Source: Huiozyma naganishii CBS 8797 (Eukaryota > Ascomycota > Saccharomycetes > Saccharomycetales > Saccharomycetaceae). Taken from it: a stretch of 64,000 nt of DNA. A program made the position numbers and the translations under genes. The stretch lies in the NCBI RefSeq assembly GCF_000348985.1, contig NC_035929.1, forward strand, positions 124,001-188,000, given 5' to 3'. Positions within the stretch are counted from its first letter, which is position 1, and the number at the start of each line of letters is the position of its first letter. Shown piece after piece: positions 39,651-49,873 of this stretch. The notes under the pieces are model-generated. The model had not been told where the DNA came from. It searched no databases and worked only from the letters and a program-made list of their open reading frames with translations.

Positions 39651-42600
39651 CTTACAGTTGTTGAAGTATGTGGGGGTGTTTTATAGTATGGCAGAAGCTA
39701 TTGACTGAACGCAAATTAATATAATAATACGGATATGAGTCCTTGGTTTATTATGGCGCGTAGAATATTTTTTTTTCAACCGTCTGACTTAGTCCAAATC
39801 CGGTTGCTATGTGGTGCACAATTTTTTTAAAAATGCTGTTACTATTTGCAAATCTTTTGATGATTTTGACTGAGTTCTTTTTTTTCTTTTTTTTTAATTT
39901 TCAGAAGGGCGAGTCATCATAGAACGTACAAGAAAATAAAAAAAAACGTGTACTCATCAACCAGGTCCATTGCAGACGTCACCGTGTTGGAAATATGTCA
40001 CATCCCTCTTATATAAAATTTTGCATCAAGAAGATTTGCCATAGGTACGGGGATAGAAATATTTCATACTGAATGCGTAGACATGGGACTGCGAGAGAAA
40101 AAAAAAGTACGGGACGAAAACCCCACCGCTACGCAACATTTCTACTTTGCAGGAACCTGAAGTGTAAGTATGCTGCGTGAAAACCGTCCGGTAAGATACG
40201 CTCAAACAAAGATGGACAAACCACTGGACAGAGAGTGAGGCAGCGAGAAGTACACAAATAGAGCATACTCTTTTCTTTTTTCTTTCTCTCCCTATCTCTC
40301 TGGGGGAAACTTTAAGATACAATACGGTTTGTCTCGGGATTCAACATCCACGAAAACGGCACACAGAGTGCAGCTTCGTGGAAAACCGTAAACTGGGATC
40401 CCCTTTTCCCGCAAGAGAACAGACACTTCTCCTGGTAATGCGACCCCGGGGCAGCACATAGCAGCGCAGTGGATGCGCGCAGGAGGTATGCATGTTTTTT
40501 TTTGTTCACGTATTTCTCGAGGAAAGAGAAAGAGTAATGCCAGGCACCCCCACACTTGCTCGTTCTGTGCGCGGGTTTGAGTGCAGGAAAAAACATGTAG
40601 CTGTGAGGGAGGGAAAGCAGCGCTCTGTGGGAGTCTGGAGCTGTACGCTGAGTATGTTTGAATTTCTTTGCTTGTCTCCTTTCTGCCAAATGACAGTATT
40701 ATTAATGCTGGTGCATGGCCATACTTTTGGTCATCTTTTTAAATCCGGGAAAAAACTTATTCCGTTTGTGGAATTCGGGAAGGAGTGGAACCGGATACGC
40801 TACACGGGTAAGAAAACAGTTACCGGGTAGGAGACTCCAACCGTTTGGGTGAATAAGATTTGGTGGGGGACGTATTGGTATTGTTCGCTCTTTTTTTTCT
40901 TTGGGGCTGGCTGATTTCTGTATGGTGATTCCTCTGCAGCTTTTACGTTACACCCTTCATTGTATGCAGGTAACCGTCGAGGTATTGTTCAGCCCTTCGG
41001 AAATAGACACACAAACAGGAACTTGGTATAATGCCGTTTCGTTTTCCGGGACTCCAGTTAATGCTCATGGCCAGAGTAACTTCCCTAGCTACCCATTTCT
41101 GGTAATGCCAAAATAAAACAAAAATTCTCTTTGTATTGCTTGCTGCTCCTGCTCATATTTTCTCCAACGGTTGGGGAGGGGTGAGTTCCCAACAAACTAT
41201 TAAACTTCTGATTTCTTTTCTGTAAGGTCGAGAATGGTACAAAGTATTATTCAGGTTTGGGATTTAATTTTCTATTCTTTTCTTTCTTTTTTTAAGCGAT
41301 TCCACATGAAACAGGATGGACAGGGACAGAGGCTTATCTTGGTCCGGTGTTTCTAGTTATGCAAGCTGCTGTCTTCAAAGAGTCTCGAGTATGTAATGTT
41401 CTGGACAAAGTTCGAGGAGTAAAGCAACCGATGCAAAACTATGACATCCTTTGACGAATAAAAAGCAGGATGAAAGCAACAAGGCGAGAAAATGCAGCAG
41501 AGGTTCCCGTTTTTGGAGGGGTAAAAGGAGGGGCTCTTTCTGACAGATATCCTTGCATACCAAAATATCCGCGGCCTCCGGTTTCCGTGCCGGGAACCCT
41601 ACTGAGACCGGAGCACCTCCACTTGAAGCGCCGTATTTTTTTATTGTTCATGCACGATATTTTTTTCTTTCTTTTCTTTTTCGCGCATTGTTCCTTTGCC
41701 AACTTGCAATGTCCCAATATGGTCTCAGGAACAGGTACCGTAAACTGCTGAGAAAGAAAAGTGGGACGGCAAAACTTCTTTTGCTGCGAGAAGGTAAGAG
41801 ACGCAGACGCAGACGCATGCAGAAATGCTCCTACCCTACATTCAATGGGCTGTGGTTTCCCCGCCCCGGGGCCAAGAGATTGGGTTTCAGTTTTGCACTC
41901 GCACAATAGAATACGACTGGTACGCGGACAAATGGCAAAATATAGTTGCTTTGCATGCAATTCCTACATGAACTACGTATTCGGGTTGGCATTTGTCCTC
42001 CTGTCTGTTTTTAGTGGGTAGTACAGTTTTTGTGTGGCAGATATTCTCGTAAGTGGGTATCTAAGGTTACAGGCGCCTTTGCGCTGTGTTTTTTGAGGTG
42101 ACAGATACATATGCAGCATAGGAAATGGGCTGGCCACAGGCTTACCGTTTAATCGTTCAATCGGGGATACCCGATAACACCACAGTGCCCTGGCCGCTAG
42201 CCCCCTAGCTCCTTCCTCTCCTCCCTTCACAAGAATTTCGCAGCATATGTACAGACTCGGAACAAACAGTAAATGTGCAACACCCAACAGTATGCCACGT
42301 GTTTTATGTTACAATAGGCTCCTCATTTAACAACATCAGCGCATGTGAAGGAAACGGCAAACTATTATTCCTTTAGTTTGTTTGCTTGAATATTTGCTTG
42401 CTGTTATTTTTGACCGGTGGGAAGACGGGAGGACGGAAGATTTGCCTCAATAGACATTGCCCGCTAGTGAACCAAGCCTGATGTTTCGTTCGGATCCGTA
42501 AATGCATTATGAAAGCATTGTTTTCCCTTTTTTCTATGCAGCACCCCCGGGTACAAAAAAAACAAGGTCTTGATCCTTAAAGGTAATGCATTATTAATGA

Positions 42601-43533
42601 CAAATAACGGGAAGCTTTCTACAATGCGGAAAGAGGGAACAAGAGAGACATTTCTCCGTAGAGAAAAAAAAAAAGAAAGCAAGAAAGTAAGAAGCAACCG
42701 CATGGCCTAACTTTAAGCTTTTTGGTACTGTACTAGGATCGCGAGAATATGTATCGGCAATTTCTCCCCAAGCACCAATTATAAGTATCCCTTCCGTTCC
42801 GCAAATGTATCCCGAGACGTTATCGGACGACTTTTTGTTGGTGTTTATTTGCGCAACAGGAACATTGAGTTGATAAGAAACCACCGCTGGTCGGATAAAA
42901 CCCAGCTCAAAAAGCGGGAGTATATCTGTATTTTGTTTTATCCAGATTCAGTTTTGTCTCCTTCAATCATTTTGGCTGATAAATTTAGACTTAATTGTTG
43001 TTTTTGTTTTTTGTTCCTGCATTTGTGAGTAAGTAACTTCAAAGTTGCGGATTTTGTTTTATTTCCAGCGGAAACCTTTGAACGAAAAATTTGTTTCCGT
43101 TTATTTTGCCAGTTCAAGCTGATCCCGGCCCAGTTATTGGTCAACGCAAGGTAACGAGCTGATCTAGGCCCGGCTGAAACTACGCATCAGTACTCTGCCT
43201 CCTTCTGCATGTGAATTCCTGCTCGTAGAGATACCAGCAATGATTGTGCTATTAACCACAATTAGAGTTAAGGTAGTCACAAAAACTTGAAAACTGTAAC
43301 ACTGATTTGCCTCGTAATATGAAACATTCAATAATAGCGGCGGAAACCTTAACACAGTAGTAATAAGAGGTAAAAATATGACAAAGGATACGCCGACTGT
43401 TCCCCGGACATATGGAAAACCAGGAGTGCTGCCACGCTTATGTAATTCTTGACAAAGAGGACCTCCTGAAAATAAAAAGTCTTGGCATGATCAGCGAGTT
43501 TAATACGAAAATCTTGTGGCCAAAAAAGTTAAA
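39651..43533. other. Long gene-poor spacer upstream of TEC1
   Basis: This 3.9-kb region between TEC1 and the tRNA pair holds no convincing gene; the longest frame (173 codons, minus, 41439-41960) overlaps frames on the other strand and is of odd composition. TATATAAAA at 40010-40018 might be a TATA box of an unmarked transcript. Many G4/C4 tracts occur (for example 40444, 41172, 41515-41536, 41862). It is most simply a large TEC1 control region. Confidence 0.5.
43522..43527 (-). terminator. Pol III terminator after tRNA-Asp
   Basis: A run of six T on the minus strand lies 7 bases past the tRNA-Asp 3' end. It is the first T run of five or more after the tRNA-Arg gene, so it should end the joint transcript. 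Confidence 0.75.
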
Positions 43534-43605
43534 CTCCGCGACGGGGAATTGAACCCCGATCTGGCACGCGACAAGCGCCCATTCTAACCATTAAACTATC
43601 GCGGA
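43534..43605 (-). tRNA. tRNA-Asp (GTC)
   Basis: The minus strand folds as a full cloverleaf of 72 nt. The acceptor is TCCGCGA/TCGCGGA plus discriminator G, the D-arm includes AGTTTAATGG, the anticodon is GTC in CTTGTCGCG, and the T-arm includes GGGGTTCAATTCCCC. There is no intron. It differs by very few bases from S. cerevisiae tRNA-Asp. It follows tRNA-Arg by 19 bp. Confidence 0.97.
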
Positions 43606-43624
43606 AAGAGGGAAGAAGACAGAG

Positions 43625-43696
43625 CACTCACACTGGGGGTCGAACCCAGAATCTTCTGATTAGAAGTCAGACGCGTTGCCATTACGCCATGCGAGC
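43625..43696 (-). tRNA. tRNA-Arg (TCT)
   Basis: This 72-nt cloverleaf on the minus strand has acceptor GCTCGCA/TGTGAGT (two G-T pairs) plus G, box A-like TGGCGTAATGG, anticodon TCT in ACTTCTAAT, and a CTGGGTTCGACCCCCAG T-arm. There is no intron. It decodes AGA, the main Arg codon of yeasts. The spacer to tRNA-Asp has no T run, which implies a shared precursor as known for the S. cerevisiae tRNA-Arg/tRNA-Asp pairs. Confidence 0.97.
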
Positions 43697-44472
43697 TCAG
43701 TTTCTTAGAGAATTTTGTTTTTACAGGCTTTCCTTATTGCATAAAATTTGGCACGTGACAACTACATTAAATACGAGGTAAAATGTTGGAATTATAGGTC
43801 CAAACCCTATAATCTTCCTTGAAATAAGTACATTTTTGTTTTACGTAAAAATGGAAAATTTTCATAACGGTATTTTTCACTGGAAAAGTATATTTGAAGA
43901 TATCTCTAGATAGTATTAGGTACACTACATAGTTCTGTTTAGAGAAGCCGATACAGTTTTCATAGAAGTCCTATCGCCTTGTGATTATGAATCCCATCAG
44001 CGACCAGTAGTTTTGCATCTTGTTTTATCTTAAAAGTCTTTACTAGGACAAATCATATAAACTGCTCACAATACAACTCGTTACTATCAAAGATTCTTAT
44101 ACTTGATTACCTCTACTTGAACTTTTTCTTTGTTATTTATAACTTAAATTGATAAGGACAAAAATTTGCATATGGAACTAATTTTCCATAAATTGGTTGA
44201 AAGCAGATTTAGAACCATATGTCTTGGACCATAGGAAGGAAAATTAACCGGAGATCTTTTGAAAGCTTCGAATAACAACTTTGCAAAAAGAGCCCTTGAT
44301 TATGGCACATTCATTTGCTTCTTTCCTAGATATGGTTTAAAAATATATACGTTTTTGCCTTAAACAACGCCGTGGTGCATATATATATCCATATCTATAC
44401 ACTCAGCTGAAATCAGTACATTAACATTTGTATCATAGCTACCATTAGAACATAGTCTCGATGAAGACATAA
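43697..44472. other. AT-rich spacer between tRNA pair and YOS9
   Basis: This 776-bp AT-rich stretch is clearly lower in GC than its surroundings. It includes CACGTGAC (43752-43759) and a TGTTGGAATT motif 87 bp upstream of the tRNA-Arg 5' end, like the start of a Ty1-type LTR. No matching LTR end or target duplication was found. It may be a decayed LTR; no gene is seen. Confidence 0.35.
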
Positions 44473-47412
44473 TCATAGTTCGTCGTGAAGGATTGTGTTG
44501 TCACTAGGCATGTTTTCAGTCTTGTGGCCTTCATCGTCGAATTTTTCGTTTTCCTCAGTTACCTCTGCTGGTTCCGTATCTCTGTATGTATTTGTTACGT
44601 CGTTTCTTGAGTCATGTAAAACATCAGCTTCATCCTGCATCGTTGAGTGTGTATCATTTTGGATGTTTTCGGCTGTCGTCTCAAATTCATTATCAGTAAT
44701 TTCATCATCAACTAGATAAGGTACCTCTTCTATAAGCCCCTCAGGCCGAATAGTTTCGTGTTTGTGCTCATTTTCTTCCTTGAGGTTTTGATTGTTATCT
44801 GTCTGCTTGCCAACAGACTCAAAAGAATTACCATCATCTGTGTTTGTCATTTCGATACCCTCTGGTGTTTCAGAATCTTCGATTAAAGATTCTTCAAGAG
44901 CACTATCTTCTGGCCTCCCAGTCTCTTCGTCAGCATATTCTTCTTCAGTGTTATCCTCCGGTGTCTGTGATGCCACCTCATCTTCAGTCTCCCCTGTTGA
45001 ATTATTCTCGTGAATTAAATTACTTTCAACACCCATTTCCTGGTCTTTTACAGCGTCAACTACAGTATCATCAATTATTATGGGTTTCATGGCATCGCGA
45101 TTTTCCTCGTTGTTTTGATGATTAATTTCAAGATCACCTCTCTCATTCTCCTCAATCTCAGCATCCACTGGTCTTTGAGTGGAATCTGTTTCCACTTCAA
45201 AATCCGCTTCTAGATTACTGTGATCCTCTACTACAGCATCTTCTTCCGGCTCGACCTCTGCAAGTTGTTCCGCTGTACTCTCTTCTAAAGCCTCTTCGGC
45301 CAGTTCAATCTCATAATTTTCTTCTACGGATTCTTCTTCCGGTTCGACCTCTGCAAGTTGTTCCGCTGTACTCTCTTCTAAAGCCTCTTCGGCCAGTTCA
45401 ATCTCATAATTTTCTTCTACGGATTCTTCTTCCGGCTCGACCTCTGCGAGTTGTTCCGCTGTACTCTCTTCTAAAGCCTCTTCGGCCGGTTCAAACTCAT
45501 GATTTTCTTCTACGGATTCTTCTTCCGGCTCGACCTCTGCAAGTTGTTCCGCTGTACTCTCTTCTAAAGCCTCTTCGGCCGGTTCAAACTCATGATTTTC
45601 TTCTACGGATTCTTCTTCAAGTTCTAAGTCTGCGGGTTCCTCCAAATGTTCTTGCAACTCAGCGTCAGAAGTTTCGTTCAACAAGTCGTCTGGATCATTC
45701 CCCCTTCTGTCTTTTTGAACGACTTCCGTATCGCACTCCTGCGACTCTTCCTTGCTTAAATCGCCATTTACCTCTCGTTCAAATTCCTCATTGTCGTTAT
45801 TGTCTCCCTCTGAGCTTCCCTGTACCAGTTCACTGTTGTCCGTCTTATCCTGGGCATCGACATGACTCTCTTCGCCATCGTCAGATTCATCCCTAAACGC
45901 TTGTTCCGGTACTTGTTCCAATTTCAAGATATGATCTAGGTAGTCAGCGTTTTCTCTGGGCACTGCAAACGAGAGGTCTTCTTGGAGCTCACCTGTGTTT
46001 TGCAGTTGATTCAGTAGCGATATGAAGGCCGGTTGTTCCATCAGTCTCTCCATGATACGTGCTTGTGATCTTTCATCTATATCAATTTTATTGCCATCTT
46101 TGTCAAGGGACTTGATGAGTAGAAACTTACTTTTACCATTCGTTTGCAAGTTCACCCTAAATTGCTCTCCGTTTTCCATTTCGAGGTCCATTTCAACAAG
46201 TGTTTTTTCCCCTTGGGGGGGCATCGGCTTTTCCTGCAATTTAGCCACTGGTACATTACTTGAAGATTTGTTGTACCACTGAAAGTTGCCACCATTACCA
46301 ATCGTACCAAACGTCTCCAAGAGAAAGATGTCCACTTTCCCCGTGGGGAGCATTTCAAGCTTTAAGGTGTACAGGACATCACCCTCCGGGGATATGATGT
46401 CTGCGACCCACTCGAATGTGTCCCCAACGTTGATATTGGCGTTGCCTGGTGATCTGAGCAGCTGCTGTGTGAACAGTTGGTTAAGGGAGGACGTAAGCTG
46501 TTGGTACAGGAGTTGTACTGCGTGCTCGTCATTCTTGTGAAGTGGTCCCGTGTACAATACGACGTCGTTACGGTTTGGGTCAACGTGCCTGAGCAGGTAA
46601 GTTCCGTACCCGATAAATGTTGGGTCGAACTCGGCGAGCAAAGCAATGGTGTTGTGCGCGGTGGCAATTTTGGTTGAAGTGAGGCATGAGATCTGACTCG
46701 CTGCACGCTTGTCTTCGTTCTTGACGAAGAGTTCCAACTGGCAAAGTTCCGGGACACCAACCTCTGCCTCGTACTGGCAGGTCCTGACCTCCTTGACCCA
46801 GTTGAGCATGGACGTGCCCGTCTCGCCGCTGTTGGATCCGCACACGTACCGGACCTCAATCTGTCTGTTGGCGCCCGTGACGTCGCAAATGCCACCCCCC
46901 TCTAGGATCTCACTGATGTAATATCCGACATCGTCGTAGAGCAAGCTGAGGGAACCGTCCGGGAGACCGGGTGTCCCAGCGGCTCCTAGAAGATGCACCA
47001 TCTCTGAGTCCGAGGGATCAGCGAAGAATTGGACGAACCGGTCGTTGTAGCAGTACTGGTACTTCCAGAACCCACCTACGTAGAGGAAACATTGGCCGCT
47101 GAGTGTTGAGTCGAGGATGTCGATTCCCCTTGTGAGCGTTGTGTCCAAGTACTGTTCCCAGCGGTCCTCGTCGCGACTGAGCTCCTGTAGTGCGGATATG
47201 TGCGATCCTGCAGGGATGTGGCAGACCATTTCGTCACCAAACCGGACGGTGGAGTCATTGTGGGAGCGTTCGAGCTGGTGCCATTCATCCTGGGAGAGGT
47301 AGTTGACGTGGAATTTCGCGGTCCCCGCGGGGTCCTCTATCGGGAGGAGATGTGCTCTCGCAAAACACCCCAGGACTGCAAGCAGCATGCATGGATGTAA
47401 CCGGAAAAGCAT
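44473..47412 (-). CDS. YOS9: ER lectin Yos9 with long acidic repeat tail and HDEL
   Basis: This is a 979-residue protein, against 542 in S. cerevisiae. It has a signal peptide (about 1-20) and an MRH (mannose-6-phosphate receptor homology) domain (about 105-220) with GQCFLYVGGFWKYQYCYN, GGGICDVTGANRQIEVRYVCG and KEVRTCQYEAEV. A conserved middle domain follows (about 225-510) and then a strongly acidic tail (about 515-975) ending HDEL. Yos9 reads trimmed N-glycans on misfolded proteins and passes them to Hrd3/Hrd1 for ER-associated degradation. The MRH core and HDEL show that it works in the ER lumen. The extra ~430 residues are almost all Glu/Asp-rich and include a four-copy 31-residue repeat (about 600-724). 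Confidence 0.92.
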   Translation of the reverse strand: MLFRLHPCMLLAVLGCFARAHLLPIEDPAGTAKFHVNYLSQDEWHQLERSHNDSTVRFGDEMVCHIPAGSHISALQELSRDEDRWEQYLDTTLTRGIDILDSTLSGQCFLYVGGFWKYQYCYNDRFVQFFADPSDSEMVHLLGAAGTPGLPDGSLSLLYDDVGYYISEILEGGGICDVTGANRQIEVRYVCGSNSGETGTSMLNWVKEVRTCQYEAEVGVPELCQLELFVKNEDKRAASQISCLTSTKIATAHNTIALLAEFDPTFIGYGTYLLRHVDPNRNDVVLYTGPLHKNDEHAVQLLYQQLTSSLNQLFTQQLLRSPGNANINVGDTFEWVADIISPEGDVLYTLKLEMLPTGKVDIFLLETFGTIGNGGNFQWYNKSSSNVPVAKLQEKPMPPQGEKTLVEMDLEMENGEQFRVNLQTNGKSKFLLIKSLDKDGNKIDIDERSQARIMERLMEQPAFISLLNQLQNTGELQEDLSFAVPRENADYLDHILKLEQVPEQAFRDESDDGEESHVDAQDKTDNSELVQGSSEGDNNDNEEFEREVNGDLSKEESQECDTEVVQKDRRGNDPDDLLNETSDAELQEHLEEPADLELEEESVEENHEFEPAEEALEESTAEQLAEVEPEEESVEENHEFEPAEEALEESTAEQLAEVEPEEESVEENYEIELAEEALEESTAEQLAEVEPEEESVEENYEIELAEEALEESTAEQLAEVEPEEDAVVEDHSNLEADFEVETDSTQRPVDAEIEENERGDLEINHQNNEENRDAMKPIIIDDTVVDAVKDQEMGVESNLIHENNSTGETEDEVASQTPEDNTEEEYADEETGRPEDSALEESLIEDSETPEGIEMTNTDDGNSFESVGKQTDNNQNLKEENEHKHETIRPEGLIEEVPYLVDDEITDNEFETTAENIQNDTHSTMQDEADVLHDSRNDVTNTYRDTEPAEVTEENEKFDDEGHKTENMPSDNTILHDEL
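45241..45612 (-). repeat. Four tandem 93-bp repeats in YOS9
   Basis: Units start at 45241, 45334, 45427 and 45520, an exact 93-bp period, and each encodes 31 residues rich in Glu (EEALEESTAEQLAEV and similar). The copies are nearly identical in DNA; two read NYEIELAEE and two NHEFEPAEE. High identity suggests recent unit duplication, so copy number may vary between strains. Confidence 0.95.
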
Positions 47413-47583
47413 CTTTCGTATCGGAATGTCCCAGTGGTTGTATGTGGTCCCCCCCTTTGTCTCAAGGTGTGTAGTGTATATTTTAGCGTTAAGGTTGAAT
47501 TAAATTGAAGAGAAGTAGTCAAAGAGAGACGACTCGAAGGGTGCAGTCGGTGCAAAGAGACGGCGAGACGGTACTTTGAGACG

Positions 47584-48234
47584 ATGGTACGAGTGTTGAG
47601 TGCGCTTCCTTTGGTGGTGTTGGCCCGTGTTGCCCTTGCGCGGACAATTGAGCTGTACGGTGCCGGGGTTGACACTGCGGAGCGCGGTCTTTTGGGGACG
47701 TTCTCCCCCCGCGATGACGACGAGAACGCAGTGGATTGTGGCAGTGGGATGCGGTTTGACCTTGCCTCTCATGATGCTGGTGTGTTCAATGGACTGCAGT
47801 GTGTGGGCGTGGTTGTGGATGGTGTCGAGGTGGACGGCTGTTGTAGCGTGCTGAACTTGCACCCACAAGAATCCGCGTACGAGCTGTCGTACAACACTCC
47901 ACTGGACAAGTACTCTCTGCATATACGCCCACGGGAGTTGGACAACGGGACTGGATGTGCTGTGCGGTACGTGGAGGACAATGCTGTCTCTGTGGGTGCC
48001 CCGCCCGCAATTGCGCTTAAGAAGCGGTACAAGACGTATGAGGACAAGAAGAAGGAGGCGCGGGATGTGAGTGTGGACAGCGACGATGCAGGTGGCTCTG
48101 CCGGTTCGGATGAGGAGGGCACGATGCGGTCTTGGATCCAGGAGAACTGGAAGAAGTTGTTGCTCGGGTTGGTCATATACAACGTCGTTGCGTCGCTTCT
48201 TAAGAGGACGCAGCCCGCTCAGAAGCAGGAGTAG
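47584..48234 (+). CDS. EMC10: ER membrane complex subunit Emc10
   Basis: This 216-residue protein has an N-terminal signal peptide (MVRVLSALPLVVLARVALA), a luminal beta-rich domain with a Cys pair (CVGVVVDGVEVDGCC), an acidic Ser-rich linker (about 160-180), and a C-terminal membrane segment (KKLLLGLVIYNVVASLL) before a short cytosolic tail. This is the design of Emc10 (205 residues, YDR056C), a subunit of the insertase for tail-anchored and multi-pass proteins. It is divergent from YOS9 across 171 bp, as in S. cerevisiae. The start has no alternative. Confidence 0.92.
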   Translation: MVRVLSALPLVVLARVALARTIELYGAGVDTAERGLLGTFSPRDDDENAVDCGSGMRFDLASHDAGVFNGLQCVGVVVDGVEVDGCCSVLNLHPQESAYELSYNTPLDKYSLHIRPRELDNGTGCAVRYVEDNAVSVGAPPAIALKKRYKTYEDKKKEARDVSVDSDDAGGSAGSDEEGTMRSWIQENWKKLLLGLVIYNVVASLLKRTQPAQKQE

Positions 48235-48426
48235 TGATGCGTATGCAGACAGACAAAGCCGAAGCTGGATTATAGTATACTGTTTATCTTATACATAGAA
48301 AGGTACAATGATACATTGTAAGAACGAACTGTGGATGCGAAACGAACGATGGCCCTTTTGGGGCTGCAGAGATTTGGCATATGCACCCATGCTAGTATGT
48401 CAAACCTAAGGGGGGGGAAGGTATGA

Positions 48427-49758
48427 TTATATCAAGGCCGCTGCGACTGCTGCGAATGCACCTAGGAAGGAAGCCGCTGGGATGGAGTTGCCTGCGGCGG
48501 CGCCCCTGCTTGACCTTGAGGAAGTTGAAGCAGAGGCGGAGTTAGATTCAGAGGCGGAGGCGGAGGCAGAGGCGGAAGCGGACTCAGAACGAGAGGAGGT
48601 GGAGGCCGAAGTGGAGACGTCTCTTCTTCCTGAGGAAACGTCGGAGGTGACCGAGGAGACCTTTGACACGGAGGAAGACTTGAACCCGTTCTTACAGATG
48701 AACTTGTCACCTTGAATAGCACCCTTGGATTGCAATTTCTTCAATGGGGAACAAGAGAAGTTTGCGGATTTTGTTTCGACATCGGCACCACCTCTGACAG
48801 ACTTCAAAGCTGTTAGGTCCAAGGAGTCGAAGTTACCGATGACATCTAGGGCACCGTTGACGGTTTGCAAGTTGGCAAAGGCGTCGATGGACTTCAAGTT
48901 TGTGTTGTTGGCGACGACGAACCCACCACCGACTTTAGTCAAGTTAGAGAATTCCAAGTGAGTAAGGTCGTTGTTGAATGTGATTGTGAACGTTTGCCCG
49001 ACAGAGGTCAAGTTATTCAATTTCAATTCTGAGATGGTATTGTTTAGGAACCCTAGGGAGGCGTTAACAGCTTGCAAGTTGTCGAACGAAACCGAGGAGA
49101 CGTCACTTAGGGTGATGTTGTTTGCCCAGATCAGGCTGTCCAGGTTGATAGTCGTGTTGTCACCGTTGAACTGGAAGGATAGGGCGTCTGAGACAGTCTG
49201 CAGCGAGGACTTGATCGAGGTCAAGTACCTGTTGTTGTTGATGTTGAACCCGTTGACTTTAGTCAAGACGGAGAACCCGTCGACGGACTCCAACGAAGTG
49301 TCTGAGATGTAGATATTGTCAGCACTGGACAATTTCGAGTTGAAAGTCGAGATCGCAGGTAGAGTCAACAGAGTGATCCCCTGCACTTTCTCCAGGGACC
49401 CGAAGGAGGCAGTGGTCAACACGGTCAACCCCTTCAACGTCAAATCCCCGGTGATCTCTGAGATGGCATCTGCAGCAAACGATTGCAAGTTAGTAGCGTT
49501 GTTTATCTCTAGGGACCCGTCGATCTTCTTGACGTTGGCCAGAGCGGCGTTCCCCAAATCACCGGTGATCGTCAGATCACCGGTGATGGTGGAACAAGCT
49601 GCCAACTTGTCCAAGTCGGCCTGTGCGGTGGCCGTCGCCTGGCTGCCTGAGATAGTGCACGAGCCCGCATTGGAGCCGCCGGAAGTGCCAGTGGCGGCCT
49701 GCCCCAAGACGGAAGTGGCAGAAAGAAGCGCGGTAGTTAGCAGAGCCTTGTATTGCAT
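48427..49758 (-). CDS. PST1: GPI-anchored cell-wall protein Pst1 (Ecm33/Sps2 family)
   Basis: From the ATG at 49756-49758 (MQYKALLTTALLS) this gives 443 residues; the upstream frame begins at TTG. It has a signal peptide (about 1-19), a receptor-L-domain-like repeat region with many N-glycosylation sites (LEINNATNLQSF, ISDTSLESVDGFSVL), and a Ser/Ala-rich stalk (SASASASASES, about 390-420). A C-terminal hydrophobic GPI signal (PAASFLGAFAAVAAALI) ends it. It matches Pst1 (444 residues) and the sister Ecm33. YDR056C/YDR054C neighbours favour PST1. The family supports cell-wall integrity. No intron is seen, unlike S. cerevisiae ECM33. Confidence 0.88.
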   Translation of the reverse strand: MQYKALLTTALLSATSVLGQAATGTSGGSNAGSCTISGSQATATAQADLDKLAACSTITGDLTITGDLGNAALANVKKIDGSLEINNATNLQSFAADAISEITGDLTLKGLTVLTTASFGSLEKVQGITLLTLPAISTFNSKLSSADNIYISDTSLESVDGFSVLTKVNGFNINNNRYLTSIKSSLQTVSDALSFQFNGDNTTINLDSLIWANNITLSDVSSVSFDNLQAVNASLGFLNNTISELKLNNLTSVGQTFTITFNNDLTHLEFSNLTKVGGGFVVANNTNLKSIDAFANLQTVNGALDVIGNFDSLDLTALKSVRGGADVETKSANFSCSPLKKLQSKGAIQGDKFICKNGFKSSSVSKVSSVTSDVSSGRRDVSTSASTSSRSESASASASASASESNSASASTSSRSSRGAAAGNSIPAASFLGAFAAVAAALI

Positions 49759-49864
49759 ATTGCTGGATGGTAGCCTGAGAACGAAGCGGAAAGAAAAGCG
49801 AGAGCGCAAACAAGCAAGAGGGCAAGAACGAAGAGCGGACAAGCAACACAGCAGGACACACCGT

Positions 49865-49873
49865 CCTTATATA
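49865..49873 (-). promoter_or_regulatory. TATA box of PST1
   Basis: The minus strand reads TATATAAGG 107 bp upstream of the PST1 start, in an otherwise GC-rich promoter. Confidence 0.6.

Noticed and set aside
41439..41960. 173-codon minus-strand frame in the TEC1 upstream spacer
   Set aside because: It overlaps frames on the other strand, has erratic composition and no recognisable motif.
46362..46895. 177-codon minus-strand frame inside YOS9
   Set aside because: It is an alternative frame of the same strand as YOS9, whose protein is clearly the conserved one.
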